Positions 23,531 to 34,742 of a stretch of DNA of 64,000 nucleotides are shown here, piece by piece. The position numbers and the translations under genes are program-made. Under the pieces are notes generated by a model. That model made no database searches, was not told where the DNA came from, and worked only from the letters and a program-made list of their open reading frames with translations. Every line of letters starts with the position of its first letter. Within the stretch, counting starts at the first letter, position 1. This DNA is from Manduca sexta (taxonomy: Eukaryota; Arthropoda; Insecta; Lepidoptera; Sphingidae), in assembly GCF_014839805.1 (NCBI RefSeq), contig NC_051138.1:13142983-13206982 (forward strand), written 5' to 3'.

Positions 23531-24975
23531 AAAATTCCATCCTAATCATTTCAGTGGTTATTGCGTTTACTCCTGGCAAACAATAACGCACCTTTCCAAA
23601 CTTAGCCACTATAATATTAATAAGGGAAAAGATAACAGCGCAATGAAAGCCGAATACGACGCCGCATTTTATTTCAATGGTCATTACGCCTATTACCTCC
23701 GAAAATGTAGACATTTAGATACGCAGTAATGTAAAACCATATGTTTAATCATACTTTCTGCACAATAATGTGTGCTATAAACTTGGTAATAAGCTTTATT
23801 TCAAATGGTTCCGTAGACTTTGGACAAAATGCAATAAATCATAGGAATAAGATAATAGACGTCAGGAAAATTTTAACCAACTACCATCTGTTTCATCTAT
23901 ATTTTATGCCACTAAGAGTGTAACAGCCAATTAAATACTATTTAGGTTACCTACGTGATCTGCGTGCAGATCATGAATAACAAGCAGGAGTCGGCAAGGG
24001 AGCCTAAGGCGTTGGACAGATGCTGCAAATTTATTATAGAGACCCTAAATTGACAGTAGCTAAAGTTGTTGAAGCAAATGTATGTTTCATAGTATAGTCA
24101 AAACAACGTACACTCGGCATCTAAAGAAAATTTTTGTGCGAAGCGTGAAGGATCGAACAGAGGAATGGTTTCCACCGAAAGTCATTTTACACACATTCAC
24201 ATCACTAATTTCTTATGTATTTCTATTATAACTCGGAATAATGTAACTATATTGGTCAGTTATACGAGGCTGCATATTTCACGAGAGTGGAGGTTATCTC
24301 ATTAACGTATAATTCTTGGATTATTAATTTATAATTTCATCGATGTTGTTTCATTAATAAAGACTACTTAGTTACCGAAATTCGACCGTCGACTTTAATA
24401 TATTTATAAAATGATATATTTTAGATATACTGCTCGGGGCCTCATGTCGGTTATAAATTTTAGGTTTCTGCACGTCTCTGTTTGAACTGTAGTTATGCCA
24501 TATCCCAAGCTGCTCCGTGCGCGCAATGTAATTAAAAGAGATAAGTACAAAGTTTTTTCACCACTATTTATATATATTGATATTTCAAAAACAAATGCGC
24601 AATCGGAAAATATAATTGGACGCGGATCTCTAAAATCGGCGCCCAAATAAGCGTCCACATCAGCATTTTATGGATAAGATGCGCCTTGCATGTTTGTTAT
24701 TAACGTTTCCAGAGAAAACGAGACAAAACATAATGAATCTTTCACAATGGCAAAATATAAATAGCATCACGAGAAACAAAAATTGCAGTTGATGAATAAA
24801 GGCAAAATGGAACGCAAGGATCATGGCATTGGAGGGAAGTTGAAGGCCAGGTAAATATTTTTTAGTGCCTACTTACTTAATTTTAAAATCTCATAAGTAA
24901 AGCGATGGGTGAAAGGCTAATTGACTTGAGCGACATGTTTTGGGATACTAAGTTTCACACATATTTAAAATCAGC
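23531..24975 (+). repeat. Segmental duplication spacer S2, copy C
   Basis: Collinear with 45,697-47,115, for example ATTCCATCCTAATCATTTCA, CGTGATCTGCGTGCAGATCA and GAAATTCGACCGTCGACTTT. It lies directly upstream of gene A's flank, as its partner lies upstream of gene B. Short frames in it are not conserved between copies except a minus-strand frame of about 60 codons at 23,714-23,529. No supported gene. Confidence 0.8.
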
Positions 24976-25084
24976 ACTGTTTTCTATCTACATCCGTAAA
25001 AACCTTAGTACTTTTATTAAAACCAGGGATTTGCATAGTCTAAACACTAGGAATAAAAATAAACTAGTTGTCCCAAATCATAGT

Positions 25085-25600
25085 GCGGCGGTCGGGGCCC
25101 GCGGATAGGTAGTACTAGTAGTAGCGAGACAATTAAAAACCCAGGGTTATGACGTGGTACGAGCGTCAATCTTTATTTTTGCACCTACGCGTTACACTCG
25201 GCACTGGTTGCTGGTGTTATGCAACACGAGTCACTGGCCTGGGGGCCACTGAATCAGGCGAACGGCACGTAGATGCTGCACGCGGCTGGCTCCAGCGGTA
25301 GCACGCTAGGCAGTTGGACGGCCACGTGGGTGAGCAGGACGTGCACGTGGTCGGAGACAGCTCCCATGACGCTGATGGTGTGCAAGTGGTCGGCTTCGGC
25401 AGTAGGTCGGGGTCAGCACACCCGACGATGGTGGTGCGCAATTGGACGTGGCCGGGAAGCGCACCGTAAAAGCGCACCATGGAAGCGCACCGTGGATGCG
25501 CACCGTGGAAGCGCACCGTGGAAGCGCACCGGTGAACCTGAAATCAGAATCCACCAGGTCGGATTGCAAGCTAGGTGGAATGCATGCTAGCAATCAAAAA
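25085..25600. repeat. GC-rich insertion with 13-bp minisatellite
   Basis: A GC-rich block with no counterpart upstream of gene B. 25,459-25,536 holds six 13-bp units of GCGCACCGTGGAA type. Open frames occur on both strands, for example a minus-strand frame with AVSDHVHVLLTHVAVQLPS, but none matches a family I recognise. Confidence 0.45.
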
Positions 25601-25646
25601 CACTTTCCTATAGTCTATATACATCGTATAGACGTTCGCTTTAGCA

Positions 25647-27117
25647 TTAATGTGATTGATTCAGTTTCATCGCAACTGAATCAATCACAAGTTGCTCTTT
25701 GCAATCTTGACTGTTTTTGCGGCATCCTTTCTGCTCTTCAGAGAGTATGTTATGTTTTGTTATAAGTTCATGGATTAGTTCTGCTATGCATGAGGTAAGA
25801 ATTTTGTATAGAGTCTGTAAGCAGGTGATTGGTCTGGATTTGGCTGGATTTTGAGTGTCGTTATCTTTTGGTATCATAAAAGTTGCTCCTTCAGTTATGT
25901 ACTCAGGTATTATAGTTAGTGTTTTTACAAAATCATTAATATGGTTATAGATAAAAGGGTATGTATATTAGTGAGTTTCTTGTACCAGTAGTTATGGATG
26001 TTATCGGATCCGGGAGCCTTCCAGTCGTAAGTTTTGTTTAGTACTTTAATAAAAGTGGAGAATGCTATATTGAAATTCCATTTTCGGTATAAATGTATTA
26101 TTTAAAACTTCTTCGTTTATCCAAGTTGCTGATTGGTTGTGATGTATTGGATTTGACCAAATAGTAGACCATTTATTTTATTGTTCTGAGTTTTCCTTAG
26201 AGTGCATGGGATCTATCTACTGAGCCTACTCTTAGCTGTTTTCAGTTTTTGCTTCATGGTGTCTAAGAATTAATGTTCGTTTGTCAAATTTGGTGGTTCA
26301 TGGGGTGAGTGAATATTATATTTATTCCGAATAAACTCGATATGTTGTATTAATCTAAGGCTTCTGTTTCCGTTTATATACTACTCCGTAATTCTACCTA
26401 TGTATTTCCTCAGAGAACCTATTTTACTTTCAAGTTTTTTTTGCCATGGTGGTTTTTGGTTTTGAGTGCGACATATAATGCATTAGTTTCTTTAATTTTA
26501 GCACCATTACATTTCGCTGCTGTAAATGCGGCAGTGTATATGATTGTTTGGAGAGTATCAAAGTCTTGGTCAGCATGACAGTGTTATGGCAAAATTTTAT
26601 TATTAATAGTTTGGTCTATTTGAACAAGTTTGCGGGATGACTTCTGTTTTGGAATGTATGGTCTTTGAGTGGGACTGGTGAATTTGAATGTTTCCAACAC
26701 TCTTTGGAATTCCTCTCCTATTTTAGTCTCATCGATATTGTATAAATGGTTAGCACTGTGGACATGTACGGTGTGGTTGATTATGTTGGTGTTGTGCTCC
26801 GGATTGTCTGAGGTATTAGACGAGATGGTTTGCAAAAATATATTTGTGCAGCTGTCATTTACGGAGTTTGGTAGCTGTGTGTTATATACACGTATTCGAC
26901 TTTCTATTTCGGGCTGTGTTTCCTTAAGTCTACTGTCCTTAATAAGTTTATTTTTAATTATAGATCTTCTCTGACCAGCAAGGCTTTGCTCAGAAAGACG
27001 GGCCAAGTTTGAACATTTTTCAATAAATAATATGTGTAGCTTTTCTCTATAAGCTGTCATATTCTTTTCATTTTCGGTAACCTCATAATAACACTTAATC
27101 AGTGTTTTCCAACTCAT
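25647..27117 (-). pseudogene. R2/R4-type LINE fragment (reverse transcriptase), decayed
   Basis: 27,117-26,584 encodes the pre-RT region (IGEEFQRVLETFKF, TQRPYIPKQKSSRK). 25,877-25,647 encodes RT motifs AKSRPITCLQTLYKILTSC and ILSEEQKGCRKNSQDCKEQL. The EEQKGC...GCKEQL signature is typical of the group of LINEs with a C-terminal restriction-like endonuclease (R2/R4/NeSL type). The 700 bp between is the same element, broken by stops and frameshifts. Palm and endonuclease are missing. Confidence 0.7.
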
Positions 27118-27364
27118 TCTTGACCGGGGATTTTGGGTGTTTGGTGTTTGTTGGCTGGATGTATGTGATTATGATATTTGAGTGTGTGCTGTGCTAGCTT
27201 GTGCTTGTTGTAGTTAAACCATTACTTCATTTTCTATTTCTGACCGGGTATTTACTGGAATTAGCGAATTTCTGACTATAGCCCTACATTGGTCTCCTAA
27301 CTTGTTTTGAGATTTGTATATGGGGGAATTTTTCTATAAATATGTTGAGTAGTTTATCGGTATT

Positions 27365-27840
27365 ATTGTTTTTCTCTTGATTGAAAATTGAGATTGTAAA
27401 TGTAGGCGAATGCACGCTATACGCCGTTATTTCATTATGAATTAATGTTCTTTATTCTTTATTGATTATTTACTTTCTGCCTTTCTTCTTCGGGTAGTCA
27501 TCATTTAGATAGCTAATGAAAGGCTGCTAGGTTAGCTAGGCGAGGGCTCATGTCCTTGCCGGTGAGGATCGCGACGCAATATCCTTTCATTTCCTCCTAC
27601 CTGTCAGCCCAGCTTGCTGGTTGTACCTTGTATTCCTTATAAATTTTCTCCGTAATTTAAAATGCCCATAGTTATATAAGTAATTTTAATTGCTATTTAG
27701 AAATAATAATAATTATTCTTATACACTGTTTTGACGCATCATAAGTGCAACTTTGTTCGCCTACGTGATAAATAAAGTACTTTATTTTATTTATATTTAT
27801 TCTAAATGTTTGTTTTTGAACCTAGTTAACATTTCTCGAA
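27365..27840 (+). repeat. LINE 3'-end fragment (recurrent family), copy 1
   Basis: It contains CTTCTTCGGGTAGTCATCA, GGTTAGCTAGGCGAGGGCTC, CGGTGAGGATCGCGACGC and ends TTCGCCTACGTGATAAATAA then T/A-rich tail. The same sequence recurs at 44,636-44,960 (inverted), 47,500-48,250 and 57,640-58,305. This copy and the 47.5-kb copy occupy the same place upstream of genes A and B, so it predates the gene duplication. Confidence 0.7.
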
Positions 27841-28166
27841 TAAAATGCCGCTTAAATCAATTAGCCTTTTACTCACTGAAATTATGTTCGAAATTCCTTA
27901 AGTTACTGTGACTGTATAACATTCATTGATAATGATATTAATGAAGATATATTGTGATATTAAAAAATAACCCCCTTTGAGTAAAAGAACTTCGAAAAAT
28001 ATTTCTGCCGTCGTTATCATAAACAGCGTAATTACTTGAACTTTGAACTTGCCAGAAACACTTTTTGCTGGGAATTAAAACCGGAATCGAGAATTACAGG
28101 ATACAGGCATACCAGTTAAATAAACTGCCTGTCTGATAACATATAATAATAACCTACCTACCTATT

Positions 28167-28561
28167 ATGATGTCTAAAAAATATTTCAGCATGTGGGGCT
28201 CCGAAGGCTTCGAATCAGTTGAATGTTACGCGAAAGCGAATTCGAACACAAGGAAAGACGCCGAAAGTTGCTTGCAAGAGTACTCGCCAAAGTTCAAATG
28301 GAATAAAAAATCACGAGTTCTGGACATCGGCTGCGGGGACGGTAGTGTCACGCAAATCATCACCAAGCACATTCCTGACGATGTAGAACTGGTCGCGTCA
28401 GACGTCCACGAAAAGGCTCTGAAATTCGCAAACCACAAATACGGTGATGGGCGCATACAATTCATGCGTTTTGACGTGATTGGCCATTTGCCGCAAGACA
28501 TGATAGGAAAATTTGACCACGTCTTTGCGATGTACGTCTTCCATTGGATTAGGGATCATGA
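28167..28561 (+). CDS. JHAMT-like: JHAMT-like gene A, exon 1
   Basis: 395 nt, ATGATG start, residues 1-131 plus two bases of codon 132. It holds the SAM-binding core. It ends at a strong donor GA|GTAAGTA. The first ATG is preceded by an AT-rich leader with the CCTACCTACCTATT tract shared with gene B. Confidence 0.9.
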
Positions 28562-28759
28562 GTAAGTATATTTTATAATAATACTACAGATATTTTGAGC
28601 TTTACATTGCTTTGTATTATACGACCACGACAAATTACGTATACCCGATTCCTGAGGGTAGAAGGTAAAGATTAGAAGTAGAGTGCAATCCAGATAGACT
28701 GTTGACTGACGAGAGACATATATCCCTTGCTAGTCGACATAATTATACCGGTCTGTTTG

Positions 28760-28856
<97 letters not shown>

Positions 28857-31800
28857 ATAATATCAGCCCTGTATTATATACTTGCCCACTGCTGAGCACG
28901 GGCCTCCTCTACTACTGAGAGGGATTAGGCCTCAGTCCACCACGCTGGCCTAGTGCGGATTGGTAGACTTCATACACCCTCGAAATTCCTATAGAGAACT
29001 TCTCAGATGTGCAGATTTCCTCACGATGTTTTCCTTCATCGTTAAAGCGAACGATAAATTCACAAAGAATACACACATGATTTTTAGAAAAGTCAGAGGT
29101 GTGTGCCCTTGGGATTTGAACCTGCGGACATTCGTCTCGGCATTCCGTTCCACAACCAACTAGGCTATCGCCGCTTTTATATGCTTAGTTAATAATTCTT
29201 ATCTTGGATTAGATACAGCATTACATACTTGTGTGGGAAAAGTTATTAATGGGTGATAGGATATTTTAAGGAAGCTTTCCGTATAGCAACCACTTTACAT
29301 AGAAGATGTAAAAACCGCTACAGAGACCCACGTAAAACCTCATTTACATGGCGCAAGTGTCAAGTAGAGCACGTGTGATTCTTGATACGGCTTAAAAATT
29401 TGCCCCGTTTAAAAAAGTGCATTGGCAATTCATTTTCTACCCGCGTTAATAGGCTATACTCTTGGCCTCAACAATAAGTAATCGTATGTCAGTCTAAGCA
29501 GATATACAAAAAATATTGTAAGATATCAAATTTCAAGAAATAATGTCATTGTATACAGACGTCCTCGGCGGGAAAGTTGCTCGAGGGATTCTTGTATGAT
29601 AATATAATCGTATGTAAGTTTTTGGTCCTCGCCTGCGTCAGGAAACCATGATGCACTAATATCTTTATGATTAGGTATTGCTAGCAATAAATGTCCTGTC
29701 TGAACGAGTTTTAATTTGTCGCATTTCGGTATCAGTCTGTGTATTTATATCCAGTTTGGAAGAGCCTGGCATACTTATGTTGGTTGACAAGAGATAATCA
29801 TCTGTCGTCAATCGATATTTTATCTGGACACCACACTGTTTACTAACCATCAGGGAAACGGTGATTGCCTATGCCAATAAAAAAAAACAGATCAGCTGGA
29901 ATTCAAAAGTATCCAATAATACTGTTTATTACATTTTCAGAACAGCATTCACTAATATCTACAACATCTTACCAAAAAATGGGGAATTCTTCGCAATATT
30001 TGTAGGACGTTGTGACATTTACAGCATATTTCAAATACTTGCAAAAAAGAAGAAGTGGTCAGAATACATGAAGAATATCGATCAATTTGTTTCGCTTTAC
30101 CATGATTATGAGGTATTCAAATATTAAACACATTATATTTGTTTAAATAAAGGCATAATAAGACGAGCAAGCCGCTCACCTGGCGGTAAGTGTGACGATT
30201 AGGTTTCTGCATTGCAGTGTATTTGTTCTTGGTTGATCAAACACCTACTTTTAATATTTTTTAACAAATTGTAACTTAGTTTTTAATACACGCAGTTATG
30301 TCAAGCTGTACCGTCAGTATCTGATAAGATTTGATCCAAACTCGAAAGAATTCGGGTAATATTGGAATGTGCACATACTGACAAATGTGTGTTTGCTTCG
30401 ACAGAATACGATCGCTTACCTGTTTTAGGTGGGATATTTAATTAAGGCCACTTTTCTCTGGTTATACGCAGTAGTAATTGCGTCCAGATATATTAAACTA
30501 ACTTTTGCCTGCAGGTTCGCCCGCATGACAAAGGTTTGCCGGGATAATTTTTATTTTCAAAGGGAAGATGCAAATAATTAACACTACCGCTCCACCTGAT
30601 GGTGACTAAGTATTTTTGTTAAGTTCTCACCCTCTGGTCTTACGACACATCATTGAGCCCCTCGAAACTATGTTAGAAATGGTATGACAGCTGCGCTTAG
30701 TCTTACTCTACTTAAAATACGTCCTATATTAGCATACTAACCAAAATCCTGTGTTGGCCATATTTGGGTCGACCCCGGTTATCCCTTTCGTGTGCCTAAT
30801 TCACATCCATGTAAGAAGGAAACCCTAAAACTCCATTAGAAACCAAAAAAGTATAATATTGTACAGAAAAACTTACCTTATATACGTCAATAGAATTTCC
30901 TAAATAAAGTTTATGTTTTGTCAAGGATCCTGATACCACCATAGAAAAAATGCTAAAGAAAATCGGATTCGGGAGTGTCGACGTCAAATGTAAACAAAGA
31001 TATTGCACCCACGAAAGCATCGCTGCTTATAAAGGTGCGTACATTTTTTTTTATTAATAATTATGCTGTCCAAATTAAGCTCACTTTTCATAACTATGGT
31101 CTAAACGAACCATCAAATATATTTTTTGTTGGACATACGCTGCCGTTATTTGAAGTTGTAGCTACCTTTTTTTTTTTTTGGTTTCGCGGAGAAAGTGCCT
31201 TATTACTACCGCCCAGCCTTCGTGGGGGGCGACTGAGCGGTTATGCTGGGGTAACCGTGCCTTACGGCCCGGCGTTGAGCCGCCCGGATTTGATGGTGAC
31301 CTTCGGGCGACCGCCGGGCCGAATCCCCAACCCTATATACGACTTAACCTATGCACGGCCTACCAGCTAAAACTCCGCGGTGGCCCTCTTCGGCGCATTG
31401 GGGACGGCTGCGGGCTTTCTCTGACGTTGAAGTGTCTAATCTGCGACTGCAGCCGTCCCTGCGCGGTGCCGCCTTTCGGCCCGTCTCCTATGGGGGGGGG
31501 GGGGGCTCAGAAGCCGAAGGAGGACGCCCTCGGCGTCTACGGCAGCGTGAGGCCAACTACACACTGCCGTCCTTCCCGGAGGTCAACCGACAAATGTGCA
31601 AAGATGCACAGAAATGCACTAGGGCGGACAGCCCCCTGCTGCCCGCCGACGACCCACTTCGTGGCCCCTATTAGTCACCTCTTACGACAGGCAGGAGATA
31701 CCGTGGTGGAATTCTCCAAACGCCCCCATTCTACAGGGCGGGAGACGCCGGTCAGTCGTCCACCCGGCGCCTCCTACGTCTCCTCTGACGGCGGGAGGGA

Positions 31801-34742
31801 TCGGTCCGTTCCCGATCCCTCTCGGCACTCTCCTTCTGCGAGAGGACCACCTCGCAGAAGTAGGCCACCGCACGCCAGGCCTCCGGGCTGCCAACCATGG
31901 AAGCGACCACGGCCGGCAGCGAAAGGTCTCCTCCGACGATTAAAACGAGAGCGCTGCGTTCATCGTCCCAGGCTGGGCAGGACTCCAACGTATGTTGGGC
32001 CGTATCCCGCGGGCAATTGTCGCAATGGTGACACACGGCGCTTTCCTCTGTTTCTACTATTTGACACAGGTACTCCCCGAAGCACCCATGCCCGGTGAGC
32101 ACCTGCGTCAGGCGAAATGTTGCCGCGCCGTGGCGCCTGTCCAGCCACCGCGCAAAGACAGGACGCACTGCCGCGACGGCCCGAAGCCTCGCTGTGGGGG
32201 CCTCCAGCCTGAGACGCCACTCCTCCACGGCGGCTCGTCGTAAGGAGGCCCTTTTGGCCTCCACCTTCCGGGCCGGACGCTGCCCGTTCCTGAACGCCTC
32301 CTCCCTCCAGTGAAAAGCGTCGGAGAGAGATTTGGCGTCCAGATCCCAGGGCAGGAATCCGGCCAAAACACAAGCCGCCTCGTACGAGACCGTGCGGTAC
32401 GCCCGTATAGCCCGCTGCGCAACGACCCGCTGCGGGCCCCGCAGGAGAAGTTGTAGCTACCTACTATAAAATAATATATACATAATTTTAAAGAATGTAG
32501 GCGAGAGCGGGGCTAAAAGTGCCGATTGTGACAAGTCCTTACATCAAGCGGATAAAATAAGTACTATGTTTGGAAGTTCTGGTTCATCATAAGTAAAATT
32601 TTGTATGCAATATGAATTGAAATACCGATTTTGTACATCTTTAATAGTATTTCGTAAATACTCATAGTCTTCCCGGGATTGGTCCTTAGCCAGTAGTTTT
32701 GCGCTTTACAGCAGTATGTTTTAAAAGGGCCATTAATACCAACATCCAGGGGTTGCAGACGGTGGGTGCAATGTGTTGGGAACGATAATAGTATAACAGT
32801 TCTTTTTTGGCTTTTTCAATCACATCAATATGAATGTGGAATGAATGATTGTTAAGGAGTAATAGCACTGGCTCTGCAGGACTAGGCTTAAGTGTATTTT
32901 ATAGAATTATCTATAAACACTAAGAACTCTGAGCTTGTCATCCAACCGGAGCGGTTACCAGCCCCAATACACTCAGGAGGACCATCACGGATAAACAAGT
33001 CTTTATATTTCAAACGTGGAAATACAAACATTAGGGGAATCATGTTTCCCAAGGCACTAACCCCGAGCTCAATAGTGACTAAAGTTTCATGCTCTGCGGA
33101 AACTATTGCTCCCACTTGCTTTGTTCCTTTTTCAGCCATAATTGTCTTACTTTTACCAGTCTTAGCCCGAACGCAAGTCACAAGTGGCCACTTATACTTT
33201 CTAGGAGCACACATGCTGCAACACTATTACATTTTAAAACTGATATTACTCATTTTTTTTGTTTAAGAACAAAGAAGACCAATCCAGGCACAAAAATACT
33301 AACTTGTTTTGAATCGCTTATTTTGACAGAAAACCGACTCAGTTTAGGTTCAGTTGTACATAATGGTACGACAAAGAACGAATGATAGTAGATTCCGATT
33401 CAATATTGAACTTGATTAGGCGGTGACGTATATTGGTCGTGTTTGACGATATCATGGTACGAAATAGCGAACCAGTTTAGTTTAGGTCCTGAACTGAGTC
33501 GGAATAAGAGATGATGGTAGGCCCACTGCTCTTGTAGCTTCTGGTGTTCTTATAGAATATGTAGCGTGTCTCTTCAAAAAGTTTATCAACCAATCCTTGC
33601 CAGCCTCTCCATTTTTTAAGCCAATATGGTGGGATGTTTTCGATGGTAAATTTTACAGCACACTGGTATGCAAGTTGTCGCACTTCTTCCGGTAGAAGAC
33701 CGAAGTAAATAGAAGCGCTTTTTAAGATATACGACAACAGGAGTCCTTCTTGTTCCTCATTAAAGTCTTGGTTTGTATCCAACCGCAGGAGTGAGTCCAC
33801 TTTGTATTTTTTAAACATAGCGTTGTAGCGTTGTATCACAAATTTGTAATTCACGGGCAATAATTTTTTATTTACGTCCAACTTTGATGACCGCATCAGC
33901 AGCCTCCGCAGCCTTTTGTAAAAGATCCCGAGATGTAGTTCCTCTATGAGTTTTCCGCTTGTATTTCCTCATTTTGTCAATGATAATAAAAACATTTAAA
34001 ATAGCAAGTCAAAAATATTTTATTTTGTTTATAAGTGCTTATTTAAACATAAAACAATTTTGCAACGATAAAGGTTGCTTGGGGGTTGGTTATACCACAG
34101 CATAAGCAGCCCCACATGAAAAGTACAATTTACCCCGTTTATAAGACTACGATATTCTGTCTTACATTTAAAAAATATTTGGCGCAAAGCATTAAAATTA
34201 TACTGCTTAAGGAACTAAGACAAAGAACAAACATTTTGCAAGAACTCCCAAAGTAATAGCGCGAAACATGCTAGCGTGGGACCAAAAAGTATTAACATGA
34301 AAGTATTTACTTACGTAGCGCTGGAGGATCCTTACGTACACTGCTACTAGGTTCGTGCCGCTGGCGCAACTAAAATGGCTACCGCGTGAGCCGGTTTCTT
34401 AAAGAATACACAATATGATCATATATCTATCTCTTTCCGTTTTCTATATATTTGTTTCGGGACAACCTGCTCCCAGCATTTTCAGCCCCGCTCTCCCTTA
34501 TGAGTTAACAATTCTTACTCCAAGTTTACGACTAACTATTATTTGCCGACAGGGTTTTTAATTGTGTGCATTTATTTGTTTTAGATTTGCTCACTGGAAT
34601 AAATTGTTTCGATATTCCAAAGGAATCGTGGCCTGAGTTCATCGATGAATACGTAGAGACACAGCGTTTTCTGAACCTCATAGACGCTAAAGGTTTAATA
34701 AAAACAAACTACAACCTACTTGTAATCCATTGTATTAAGTAA
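28167..34742 (+). CDS. JHAMT-like: Juvenile hormone acid O-methyltransferase-like, gene A (4 exons)
   Basis: Exons 28,167-28,561, 29,941-30,112, 30,926-31,034 and 34,585-34,742 join in frame to 277 codons plus TAA, the length usual for insect JHAMT (about 278). It is a class I SAM-dependent methyltransferase. Motif I is VLDIGCGDGSVT (residues 51-62), the acidic residue ending strand 2 is D79 in VASDV, and the FDHVFAMYVFHWIRD block (116-130) is characteristic of JHAMT. The family transfers methyl from SAM to the carboxyl of farnesoic or juvenile hormone acids in the corpora allata. Many lepidopteran paralogues exist and the substrate here is unknown. No signal peptide is seen, so it is probably cytosolic. 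All introns are GT-AG. Intron 3 carries a pogo element plus an R1 LINE, yet the coding exons are undamaged. A second Met at residue 2 could also start. Confidence 0.9.
28764..28852. repeat. (TA)n microsatellite
   Basis: About 44 uninterrupted TA units. At the homologous place gene B has an LTR-flanked element and a Helitron inserted into a short TATATA. Confidence 0.95.
28853..29175 (-). mobile_element. tRNA-derived SINE, complete copy
   Basis: Read on the minus strand it starts with AAAAGCGGCGATAGCCTAGT (A-box TAGCCTAGTTGG) and a B-box GCAGGTTCAAATCCC, then a unique body and a (TAT)n-like tail at 28,853-28,863. Both pol III boxes are present. The same copy is at 52,705-53,025 in gene B, so it was inserted before the duplication. 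Confidence 0.85.
29941..30112 (+). CDS. JHAMT-like: JHAMT-like gene A, exon 2
   Basis: 172 nt, residues 132-189 (TAFTNIYNILPKNGEFFAIF and onward to YHDYE), the family's lid/substrate-side helices. The donor GAG|GTATTC is weaker than the others. The exon is base-for-base identical to gene B exon 2. Confidence 0.88.
30113..30925 (+). other. Gene A intron 2
   Basis: 813 bp, acceptor TTTTGTCAAG. It contains a short SINE-like piece GACGAGCAAGCCGCTCACCT near 30,162. Closely similar to gene B intron 2 (817 bp). Confidence 0.75.
30926..31034 (+). CDS. JHAMT-like: JHAMT-like gene A, exon 3
   Basis: 109 nt, residues 190-225 (DPDTTIEKMLKKIGFGSVDV, then KCKQRYCTHESIAAYK), phase 0 in and phase 1 out, donor G|GTGCGT. 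It corresponds to the helix-strand pair after the substrate lid in JHAMT. Confidence 0.88.
31168..32446 (-). mobile_element. R1-clade LINE, 5'-truncated, inserted in gene A intron 3
   Basis: GC-rich minus-strand insert with a 3' poly(A), seen as T-run at 31,168-31,179. It is flanked by a perfect 16-bp target duplication GAAGTTGTAGCTACCT (31,152-31,167 and 32,447-32,462). Gene B has the single-copy empty site at 55,011-55,026. The 3' UTR (31,180-31,750) shares CCAAACGCCCCCA and GGATACCGTGGTGG-type blocks with the fragment at 47,730-48,044. Confidence 0.92.
31752..32366 (-). pseudogene. R1-clade ORF2 C-terminus with zinc knuckle
   Basis: About 205 codons from the truncated 5' side. LTQVLTGHGCFGEYLCQI precedes the C-terminal CCHC knuckle CHHCDNCPRDTAQHTLESC (C-x2-C-x9-H-x3-C in this reading) and a Trp-containing AWDDER, the hallmark tail of R1/TRAS-type LINEs. 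The RT domain is absent because of 5' truncation. The frame itself is open, consistent with a young insertion. Opposite-strand frames in this GC-rich piece are shadows. Confidence 0.8.
32500..34498 (-). mobile_element. pogo/Tigger-type DNA transposon, copy in gene A intron 3
   Basis: 1,999 bp between TA dinucleotides (32,498-32,499 and 34,499-34,500) with TIRs of about 23 bp sharing AGAGCGGGGCT. It encodes a decayed minus-strand transposase. A second copy occupies the same intron position in gene B (55,065-58,633), so the insertion predates gene duplication. Confidence 0.8.
32686..33896 (-). pseudogene. pogo transposase remnant (CENP-B-type HTH plus DDE_1)
   Basis: N-terminal part 33,896-33,477: FNEEQEGLLLSYILKSASIY, LPEEVRQLAYQCAV, NIPPYWLKKW, the CENP-B/Tc5-type DNA-binding region. 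DDE part 33,214-32,888: KQVGAIVSAEHETLVTIELG, LMFVFPRLKYKD, GPPECIGAGNRSGWM. Then 32,868-32,686: LLLLNNHSFHIHIDVIEKAK, where the family has a catalytic Asp (DNH); here it is Asn. A frameshift follows, after which LQPLD with the last Asp is legible in another frame. The frames do not join, and with the Asp-to-Asn change the enzyme is dead. Confidence 0.8.
34585..34742 (+). CDS. JHAMT-like: JHAMT-like gene A, exon 4
   Basis: 158 nt after acceptor TTGTTTTAG; residues 226-277 and TAA. FDIPKESWPEFIDEYVE matches the conserved 'NPF.IP....E.F..DY' region before the last strand of JHAMT; the end NYNLLVIHCIK is the terminal beta strand. This is the most diverged exon between A and B. Confidence 0.88.

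Larger units (their letters stand above)
28562..29940 (+). other. Gene A intron 1
   Basis: 1,379 bp, GT-AG (TTTTCAG acceptor). It contains a (TA)n run and an intact minus-strand SINE; the remainder is collinear with gene B intron 1 after 52,705. Confidence 0.8.

Noticed and set aside
23529..23714. Minus-strand frame of about 60 hydrophobic codons in S2, open in both copies
   Set aside because: Short, no family match, and expected to persist by chance in recent duplicates; kept only as a remark under S2.
24404..24658. 84-codon minus-strand frame in S2-C
   Set aside because: The homologous stretch in S2-A carries a stop, so it is not conserved.
28167..28565. Treating the 132-codon exon 1 frame as a complete small methyltransferase
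   Set aside because: A strong donor and three downstream exons that match the JHAMT C-terminal half in order and phase show it is only the first exon.
28672..28899. Minus-strand frame of alternating Ile-Tyr
   Set aside because: It is a translation of the (TA)n microsatellite.
29861..29940. Extending JHAMT exon 2 upstream to an in-frame alternative start
   Set aside because: The acceptor CATTTTCAG at 29,940 and family alignment fix the exon start; the upstream codons are intron.
31178..32422. Several 100-300-codon plus-strand frames in gene A intron 3
   Set aside because: They are shadows of the minus-strand R1-clade ORF and its GC-rich 3' UTR; only the minus frame has the CCHC tail.
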